Shown here piece after piece: positions 56,599 through 64,000 of a stretch of DNA of 64,000 nucleotides. The stretch is taken from contig NC_055986.1 in the NCBI RefSeq assembly GCF_018446385.1, positions 102,457,344 through 102,521,343 of the forward strand, given 5' to 3'. Made by a program: the position numbers and the translations under genes. This stretch comes from Zingiber officinale. Its lineage: Eukaryota; Streptophyta; Magnoliopsida; Zingiberales; Zingiberaceae. How positions within the stretch are numbered: the stretch's first letter is position 1; every line of letters begins with the position of its first letter. The notes beneath the pieces are model-generated. The model worked only from the letters and a program-made list of their open reading frames with translations, was not told the DNA's origin and searched no databases.

Positions 56599-57420
56599 CT
56601 TCCTCTCCTCTCCTTTCTCCCAATTCTCTCTCTCTCTCACTCTCTACTTGAGGTGGAGGAACGATATGAGGAGGAATATTGGATAATTGGAAGATAATAG
56701 CGACCGTTTTGGAGCGTACGTAGCAGTCGGCAGCGGGTTGCTTTCTTCCAACACTGAGAGCTCACCAACATGGGCATGTGGAACATCTATGGAAGGTGAA
56801 AACGGTAAAGATCACTACCAGTGAATCTGAACTCTGCCTTACACGCTTGAGCATTTCTCCATCACCCAATTTTAATCTTCCTCAAGGAAAAAAAAACGAA
56901 CAGACAAGAATTTACATATCTTTCAGTGTATTTCTGCTGAATCTTCAGTAAACACCCACACTTCACTTACTCCATGGACTCCAGCACTATGACAGTATGT
57001 CTGTAAGGAATATTTTCTTTTTACTAGTCCTTATTTACAGAGAAACCAATGTAAAACCCTTGAAGGAATTGACATCATCTACAGTCGATGAATATGGCGA
57101 ATTTAACTACACATTTATTCCCTCGTGTTTGCATTCTCCATCATCGAAAGTGCTGTAGTGAGGAAAGAAAAGTTGGTGGGAGAGGAATTTGTTCGATAAT
57201 TATTTATTTAATAGCTACATGTGTTATTCGAATGAATTGGATCGATCACTCAATTATTGTTCTGGCGATGCATGAATGAATTGTGAATTACAAGGAGGTG
57301 TCGGTGGACTGCTGTCGGCGGACGTTTGGGCCGCCCTGCCATGCCACCTAACTGATTAATTATTGACCAGAGAGATTGAGAAAAAAAACAAAAATATTAA
57401 CCACCCGGTGACCCAGATGA
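56599..57420 (-). promoter_or_regulatory. Upstream region of the GH9 gene
   Basis: Directly before the start, the minus strand has a GA-repeat leader (CT repeats at 56624-56645 on the plus strand), common in plant 5' UTRs. No TATA box can be assigned with confidence. No other gene is seen. Confidence 0.4.
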
Positions 57421-58628
57421 GTCCACCTGGATAGGCTTTTTTTTTTTTTTTTTTTTTTGGCTCCTTTGTTTTTTCCCGCAATGGAACAACCAACCACCTC
57501 TATTGCTTTCCCATGGCTTGATTGGTAGGACGATCGTCTGTTCATGCATTGAAATGGACAAACACCTTGGCTACTTAGAGGGGTGCTCGGGGAGCTAAGC
57601 ACTTAAAAGCTAAAGGGGTGCTCAAGAGGTCGAACGCTTAAATATAGAGAGGAGTGCTCGGGAGTCGGGAGGCCAAACACTAGAAAGGCAAGAGGGATGT
57701 CTGTTGACATGGAGCTTAGCCACATGACTAGAGTTTGGTGAGTTGGACTCTTTGCTGCTTAAATGACATGAAAGAGTTGGTTCAGTTCGAATCTCAACAC
57801 ACCCAAATCTACAAGGGAAAGAACCTCAAAGTGAATTTAGGATAACGAGCAAGAATTCAGTCAAGCCACATTCAACTCGAACATGCAATATCGGTTATAA
57901 TTGTACCATTTTTGGGTGCGCAAGGGGATATAGATTTAGGGTCTAGATTGCACTGAATCAAGTTGACTCGTGTACGAGTATGACTTATGCGCGCCCAAAC
58001 AAATTAACTGACATTTTCGCTTTCAACTGTGTATCTGTATTTACCTCTTTCCATATCCGTGAGACTGATTTTAGGAGAGCCGCTGATGTGGTGATTCCAC
58101 AATTATGCAATATCGGTTATAAATTTGATCACCACTGTATATCATACAGTAGTCTAGTAATTAGTAGTAACATCCTTCTTCGAATTTCCCATTTATGTAG
58201 TAGGAGCCGTTCGAGGTCATGAACAAATGCTTAAATGCATTTAATTACTTTCTCCTAAAGAAATACGAAATTAGAAGAAAACATTAATTGGAATGCAACA
58301 AATAGCAATTAATTACTAGCATATATGCTCTCTTCGTTTTGTTAGACAGTAGACGTTACGTGTAGCACGCCAGTTATTTTGGCAGTATAAGCCTTTGACG
58401 CCATGCTCCAACGAAGAGTGCTGCACTTCCCGCGTGGGAACAACAAGTGCTGCCTCAAAAGCTCCGCAACAGAATTCTTTCTTTGATCTTTAAAACATCT
58501 GCAGCATTTTGGACTTTTGCAGCTGAGGAACAGAGGTGCGATTCCTATTCTTTTACGTTGGTTTTTGGTCCTTTCATGGCAATATCTGAGTATTTTGATT
58601 CTATTTGTGAACCTCTGCATTGGAAAAG
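57421..58628. other. Intergenic region between the GH9 and X8 genes
   Basis: It contains a T run (57438-57459), three imperfect repeats of about 45 bp around AGGGGTGCTCGGGAG (57570-57690), and the motif ATGCAATATCGGTTATAA twice (57882 and 58106). No gene is recognised. The promoter of the X8 gene must be near its right end. Confidence 0.45.
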
Positions 58629-59856
58629 ATGCCCAAAGGATGGAAAAGATGCATGCTACTGCTGATATTTGTTCTGTCAATGATATCAGGTACCACTTTT
58701 ACTTTGTCAGATTAGAAATTGTGTTTCTGTATAACCTATAACCTATTCAGAATGCCAATCCTTGTGAACTTAACCTTCCAAGCCTCAAACTCAGGACTTA
58801 TGATAATTCTACATCAGATTACTCTCCAGCAAATGCAAAACCAGATATAAAGTGCATTTACAACACACAAGATTGAGAAAACTCACATTTGCCACATATA
58901 TTTCTCTAATAGGTCTTCACTATTCTTTCTTTATTGCAGATAATCAATTCCTCTTTTCAGGTTGCAAACTCCTATGAAATATGCATGTAGCCCTTTTTTC
59001 CAAATATGTTCACAATAATCCCAAAGACTCTCTTAATGGCCTAAGAGATTTCTTTGTTTGTAGTTTTCTACAAACAATGAGTTATTGATGCACAGTGTGC
59101 TCTTTTGTCAATGCAGCTCAGGTGCATGGAAAAGAGAAGTTGGATGAGCCTTATGAAGGCGCAAAGATTTCGGTAAACTTTACAAGTCTATCGGCTGCGA
59201 CAAAGAGCTCAGGTGATCTGGTGTTTTGTGTGGCAAACTCCAGAGCTGACCCAATTGCTGTGAAGAAAGGTTTGGACTGGGCATGTGGACCTGGTTTAGC
59301 AAACTGCACTGCCATTCAGCCAGGCCAACCTTGCTATGAACAAGGAAACTTGACTGCCTTGGCATCTTATGCCTACAATGACTACTATCAGAAAGCGAGA
59401 GTCAACGGTGGAACTTGTAACTTCGATAATTCAGCCATAATCACTACTACTGATCCTAGTAAGTTCAGCTCAGAGTTCCATGGATTGACTGTTCTATTTG
59501 TTTATCTGATCAGTTAATTGTTACATTCATAAAAATTGAGAGGAACTTTCATAATCATCTTCATAAACAATGTCACTGTTACATGATGTTTGAATTGAGT
59601 TCCTTTGTCATTGCAGGCCATGGTTCCTGCATCTTCACTGGAAGGTAAGTTTGTCGATCCATTTGATCTGATCGTTAGACGAAAAACATCGCATTGCCTT
59701 GCGCTAATGACATCCATTTCAAAGTGCAGTTCCAGTCGGAAATCACCGATAAACCAACCATCTTCGAGCCCCATTGACTATGGTGGTCTTGACTACCCAT
59801 TGCAATTCCCCAGAGAAATCTTTCTGTTTGTTATGATAGTGCATCTCTGGCTTTAA
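58629..59856 (+). CDS. X8-domain (CBM43) protein, probably GPI-anchored, callose-binding-like
   Basis: Exons are 58629-58689, 59117-59458, 59617-59644 and 59730-59856; all have GT-AG borders, giving 185 residues. Residues 1-21 form a signal peptide (CMLLLIFVLSMIS). The X8 domain (about 50-140) has six cysteines in the family order: FCVANSRADP, LDWACG, NCTAIQ, PCYEQ, GTCNF and GSCIF, plus the ASYAYNDYYQ motif. The usual Trp before the first Cys is Phe. After a Ser/Pro-rich linker the C-terminus is hydrophobic (EIFLFVMIVHLWL), as for GPI attachment. Related plasmodesmata callose-binding proteins bind beta-1,3-glucan in the wall. There is no GH17 domain. The exact subfamily is not resolved. Confidence 0.88.
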
Positions 59857-60378
59857 GATATGAACTTGGTTAACATTCATATTAGTAATGAGGTTTATAA
59901 AGGAGGGAGAAATGGAGATTATGATGGGAAAGATTGCAGTTTTTGATTGTGAGATCTGTAGTTTTGTAAACCCTCAAATGACTAGTTAATTGCTTTCATA
60001 ATTCGATTTCTTGATTTGATTCTTATCCTTTACTTGTACTATTATTTAGCATCATAAAATTGCTCTAATTACTTCAAGGTTCGAGATTACTCCAATTAAT
60101 AAAATTATTTATTTTCTTAGTTATTAAGCTTGAATAATAAAGTGGAAGACTTTAAATAGTATATAAAAAAGGGGGAAAAAATATAAAATTACATATTTGG
60201 CCAAGAACAAGTTAGTGGCTTTTTGATGGAGAGGTATGCCCCATTAGTAAGGGTCTCACTCAATGCATTAGATCGTGTTTCGCACGTGACCCACACTGAG
60301 GGGAGGACGAGCCGAGGTGGTTGCTGAAATGAACGCCACCACCGCCATGCGCTAGGGTCGCGGTCGCTGCATCGAACC
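59857..60378. other. Downstream region of the X8 gene
   Basis: The 3' UTR is expected here. AT-rich; no other feature is seen. Confidence 0.5.
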
Positions 60379-60780
60379 ATGGTGATGAAGGAGACCATCC
60401 ATCACCTATCTCACTGCCTTGTGTTCTTTCCCATTCCCTCCTCCACCTCCGCTGGCCACCTCGTCCACCTACGGAACTCAAACGCTCGGGCCGTGATCAG
60501 GGTCCTACGCTTCTCATCCTCACCCGCCAGAGGGTACACACGGAGAAGACGCGGCGGATTTGGCGAGGTGGAAATGCAATCTCCTCCAACAGAGCTAAGG
60601 AAGCGTGCATTAACCAGGGTATTCGTAGCAATTGGTTCTAGGGCTTGGGAACAAATAAAGGCAAGGCCTCACTCCTGTCCTCCATGAGCCTGCAGAAGAG
60701 GTTCTAATCCAGGAGATTGAGTCGGACAAGATCCAGAATATCATGGACGACATAATCGCTTGCGTTCCAGCCAAATAAGG
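60379..60780 (+). pseudogene. Peptide deformylase-like fragment (N-terminal part)
   Basis: A frame from ATG 60379 has a Ser/Arg-rich start like a transit peptide (VLRFSSSPARGYTRRRRGG) and reaches EQIKAR. After a shift of frame near 60668, the sequence PVLHEPAEEVLIQEIESDKI then QNIMDDIIA (60676-60755) follows the first conserved part of plant PDF1A. A stop at about 60774 comes before the catalytic GVGLAAPQ motif, so the copy is truncated and broken. The enzyme normally removes the formyl group from organelle proteins. The call rests on one 30-residue match from memory. Confidence 0.55.
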
Positions 60781-61339
60781 TAGATGGTCAAGCTACTCAA
60801 AAAGAGAGTTAGAAAGGTACCAGGGATGAATCTCGACAAGTCATTCAGACACTCAAGTTAAGATCTACTTGAGATGATATACTAAAGGATGAAGATGAAG
60901 AAAATAAAATAGAATTTGATGGAGTTGGAGAGAAATTGGACCATTTGTCATTACCTTCGTAAGTGCTTATATATGGTTGTCAGGAGAGCATCCTCATGTC
61001 AACCGAAATATCATCATTGTAGAGGCCGATGAGAAAACCAGCTCTGATAACCATTAGTTTCCTCTCTATTTATTCCACGTCATATGTTAGTAGAGGGCAT
61101 CTAGGGGACTAGACCTGTAAACCTCGTAATCGCTCCTCCATTTTTATGGTGTCACATGTTCGAGAATATTCACAGTCATTATCAGCGAGCCCATTTAGAG
61201 TGGGTTTGTCTTGAGGATGAAAAAAGATGACATTAATGAGGAGTGGCCCTAGGAATAGACGAAGCTTAGATTTGAGATCGAGAATGAGATGATACTGGGA
61301 TCCAATGTTGAGAGAAGGTATTTGCATTTGTGGCTAAGA
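60781..61339. other. Intergenic sequence, no gene recognised
   Basis: Nothing is recognised except an outlying, degenerate start of the minisatellite near 61300. Confidence 0.4.
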
Positions 61340-61957
61340 TATAGACATAGAGGATGTCGAGACCAGAGGCAGAGATTAAGAGATGTTGCTAAGACGTAAG
61401 GCTGAGCCAGAGAGATAATGTCGAGACTTGGAACTGAGCTAGGGATGATGTTGGGAGCCAAGATTGAGATATGTCACTGAGACTTGGGGCTGAGCTAGAG
61501 AGAGAATGTCGAAACCTAGAGCTGAGCTAGGGATAATGTTGGGAGTTGAGATTGAGAGATGTCGTTAAGACCTAGGGCTGAGCTAGAGAGATAATGTTGA
61601 GACCTAGAGCTGAGCCAAGGATGGTGCCGAGAGTTGAGATTGAGAGATGTCACTGAGACCGAGGGCTAGCCAAAGAGATAATGCCAAAACTTGGAGTTGA
61701 GCAGAGAGATAATGTCGAAACCTAGAGCTGAGCTAGGGACAGTGTTGGGAATCGAGACTGAGAGATGTCGCTGAGACCTAGGGCTGAGCCAGAGAGATAA
61801 TGTCAAGTCTCGTAGCTGAGCCAGGGACAATGGAGGGACCCAAGACTTAGAGATGTCGCCGAGACCTAGGGCTGAGCCAAAGAGATAATGCTGAGACTTG
61901 GAGCTGAGTCGGAGAGATAATATTGAGACCTGGAGTTGAACCATAGAAATGGTGTTA
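61340..61957. repeat. Minisatellite with 88-bp units, about seven copies
   Basis: The unit contains GGGCTGAGCCAGAGAGATAA, TGTCGAGACC, GAGCTGAGCTAGGGA and GAGATTGAGAGATGTCGCTG. Unit starts at 61401, 61489, 61577 and 61665 are exactly 88 bp apart; later units carry indels. Within a unit, GAGACCTAG plus GCTGAGC is itself repeated, so the unit is composite. Confidence 0.88.
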
Positions 61958-62250
61958 ATGTTTGAGTTGGTTTGGTCAAACCTGGATCTCATATGAGCTA
62001 TATTTGGTCATGTTGGACTTATCTTGACTTTGATTGACAACTCAGTATAACTTTTAACCGCCAAGAAAAATAGGGGTTGAAGGAGATAGTCGCACTATAA
62101 GCCTTCCCTTCAAGTCTAGTCAAAGAAAGCGTAGTCCGATTGACTGAACTATGTTGAGTGATCAAGCTATACCTTTTTAGAGTGTTGAGTTGACGTGTTG
62201 ATATATCATTGGGATGCTTAGCTAAGTCTTGGTTGTGGAGAAGAGAAAAT
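61958..62250. other. Intergenic spacer
   Basis: No gene is recognised. TTGGTCAA and TGACTTTGATTGAC motifs resemble decayed LTR sequence. Confidence 0.35.
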
Positions 62251-62754
62251 TGTTAGGACCTTTGTTCCTGCTAGAGGGGGGATGAATAGCATTTCATCGC
62301 GCTCCTTGCGTTGTTTGCTTTGTCTTGATGATGATTGCTTCTTGTGATGATGTGCAGCGGAAAATACAAGAAACAACACACTACAACGCTAACACGTAGA
62401 TTTACTTGGTATCCACCTCAAGAAAAGATGACTAGTCCAAAAATCCACACACCCTCCACTATGAAACCACTCCTTTACGGTAACTACCGAAAGAGAAAAA
62501 GCCTTACAAGCTCACAATACAACAAGAATATAAAGAGAAGCAAATACAAGGGAAATCTTATAAGATTTGTACAATAAACCCTAACCCTAGCTTCTTCTTC
62601 TTCTTGTAACTCGCCTCTTGATTTAGACGTGCCTCCAAGAACCTTCAAGAACTAGCGATGCAAGCTTGGGAGAAGTTGTTGTGAAGTCGCTGATCGCTGG
62701 TGGTGAAGATCTGTCGAGAAAACGCTCCGCCAACAGCTATATCCTGCGCAATGG

Positions 62755-63112
62755 TCGAATCTCAATCGATTGGATTACTCCCAATCGATTGGGGAGGCTT
62801 TGGATCGATCGACCGATCGATCCAGAGTGCCTCTGTGCTCTCTGAAAATCTCCTGAATCGATTACCCAATCGATTTAATGTGTTTCGTGCGATTTCCAGA
62901 GATATCACATGAAAATCCACCCTCCCAATCGATCAGTCGATCGATTGGAGGCCCCCAATCGATCGGCCAATTGGGAGACTTTCTGTGCGATCGGCAAACG
63001 CTCCCAATCGATCCATGGATCGATTGGGAGAACCCTTTATCGCAGGTGCTCTCCTAATCGATCAACCAATCGATTGGGCATGAGCCAATCGATCGGTTGA
63101 TCGATCCAGCTC
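62755..63112. repeat. Array of ATCGAT palindromes in the SIRE-like LTR
   Basis: About a dozen ATCGAT motifs, mostly within CCCAATCGATTGGG-like contexts. CTCCCAATCGATCCATGGAT continues with CGATTGGGAG to form a perfect 30-bp palindrome at 63001-63030. GGATCGATCG/CGATCGATCC arms lie at 62802-62823. Confidence 0.92.
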
Positions 63113-63394
63113 CTGTAGACTTGCCCAATCAAGCCGAAAGCCCCCCTAAAACCAACATCCGGTTAATCCATGACCTGTTGGTACATCATGCCTAGCATTC
63201 GACCATACCCGACCAACCTCGAACTAGCCTTCTAGCCTCCTCCATCAGCCTTGCGTCCCTCGGATATCTCCCATCCTTCACGCCTTGCCTTCAGGAGCTT
63301 CCTTCGGGCTCATCCTAGTTGTCGGGTCTTCCTTGCCAAGTCATACCAGGACTTACATTGCGAAGACCACATGCTTGGACTTACAACCTTTGCC

Positions 63395-63625
63395 AAGATC
63401 ACACTTGGACTTCCCGTTGCCTGGCTCCTCACTAGGACTTCCTCCTTTGTCAAGATCACACTTGGACTTTCTCCTTTGTCAAGATCACACTTGGACTTTC
63501 CAATTTGCCTAACCTCCAGTTAGGACTTCCACCACTGCCTAAACTCCAGTTAGGACTTCCACCACTACCTAAACTCTAGTTAGGACTTCCATACGCCTAA
63601 CCTCCAGTTAGGACTTTCCCAGTCA
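63395..63625. repeat. Two tandem repeat families in presumed U3
   Basis: Three copies of TTGYCAAGATCACACTTGGA (from about 63400) are followed by four copies of CCTAAMCTCYAGTTAGGACT (63505-63620), each with about 30-bp spacing. On the minus strand they lie near the start of the LTR, where enhancers are expected. Confidence 0.8.
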
Positions 63626-63823
63626 AGTCTCCTGTCAACCTTGACCTACTTGACTTGTATTCTCATCAACCTGGTCAACCCTTTGACAATCTCCATAACC
63701 AGACGATTGCTCCAGCAATCTCCTTATATTGTCAAACATCAAAACTCAAATCCCGACTCAAGCTTGACTCAACTCAGGCTTAGTTAAACTGGTCAAACTT
63801 GACCTAGGAAAATTGCCCCAACA

Positions 63824-63939
63824 ACAACCTCACATTTAATGGACATGATACACAAGATCACATACCATGATGATTAGTGCCCTATATTTTTGCATTAATG
63901 AACGACATGCAATATCCGACTTGGGCCGCAGGAACATCT
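63824..63939. other. Short spacer between two LTR-like sequences
   Basis: Nothing is recognised. Confidence 0.4.
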
Positions 63940-64000
63940 TGTTGGTGTTGGAAGTACCAGATAATCGAACTTAGTTTTGATATTGACAAAATATTCAAAA
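63940..64000 (+). repeat. Start of another LTR, cut by window edge
   Basis: TGTTGGTGTTGGAAGTACCA resembles the start of the SIRE-like solo LTR at 18805 in style. Only 61 bases are visible. Confidence 0.3.

Larger units (their letters stand above)
62251..63823 (-). repeat. SIRE-like LTR, minus orientation
   Basis: The plus-strand ends are TGTTAGGACCTTTGTTCC and GGAAAATTGCCCCAACA, so on the minus strand it starts TGTTGGGGCAATTTTCC. A CCCCCCTCTAGCAGG block sits near its 3' end. Length is 1,573 bp. No matching 5-bp flanks (AAAAT and ACAAC), primer-binding site or coding region adjoin it, so it may be a truncated or rearranged solo LTR. Confidence 0.65.

Noticed and set aside
54353-56640. Several long GC-rich frames overlapping the GH9 exons on both strands
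   Set aside because: They are shadows of GC-rich exons; only the spliced frame encodes the conserved enzyme.
61666-61992. 108-codon minus-strand frame in the minisatellite
   Set aside because: The frame follows from the repeat unit (length close to a multiple of three with few stops); no domain.

Overview
This is nuclear plant DNA, a transposon-rich intergenic region with three recognisable host genes. Spliced plant genes, plant retrotransposon lineages and nuclear copies of organelle rRNA support this. The GC-rich first exon of the GH9 gene suggests a monocot; the species cannot be fixed from the sequence.

1-6.8 kb: the 5' half of a Tat-type Ty3/gypsy element on the minus strand (G1), its LTR with a 36-bp tandem array, remnants of two other LTRs, an AT-rich stretch and a fragment that may encode an HMA domain. 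6.8-36.1 kb: one Tat-type element, G2, also on the minus strand, swollen from about 10.8 kb to 29.3 kb by nested insertions. These are a solo LTR of a copia family (15194-17863), an unclassified A-tailed insertion that itself holds a SIRE-like solo LTR (18805-20491, TSD ACCAT), and a complete but dead copia element, D (22006-34992). The 3' LTR of D holds a 3.19-kb Tekay-like solo LTR (31483-34675, TSD GTCTA). G2 carries gag, protease, RT, two RNase H domains, integrase, a 40-bp minisatellite and an antisense accessory ORF with two introns.

36.1-39.1 kb has no recognised gene. 39.1-52.7 kb is a two-exon thioredoxin-fold gene (minus strand) whose 12,955-bp intron contains a decayed chromovirus, F (39609-51000). 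Inside F lies a copia element, E (40508-48989), and inside E a hAT-like MITE (42116-42732). The roughly 2-kb leader of E holds two small ORFs upstream of gag and a 62-bp perfect palindrome.

52.9-53.9 kb holds decayed copies of mitochondrial 18S and plastid 23S rRNA. 54.4-56.6 kb is an apparently intact six-exon KORRIGAN-type membrane endo-1,4-beta-glucanase (minus strand). 58.6-59.9 kb is a four-exon X8-domain, probably GPI-anchored, callose-binding-like protein (plus strand). These two divergent genes both act at the cell wall, but nothing in the sequence shows that they are co-regulated. 60.4-64 kb holds a peptide-deformylase-like fragment, an 88-bp minisatellite, a SIRE-like LTR with an array of ATCGAT palindromes, and the start of a further LTR.

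The strongest candidates for something little described are the leader of copia E (small ORFs plus palindrome), the palindrome arrays at matching places in otherwise different SIRE-like LTRs, and the antisense ORF of G2.
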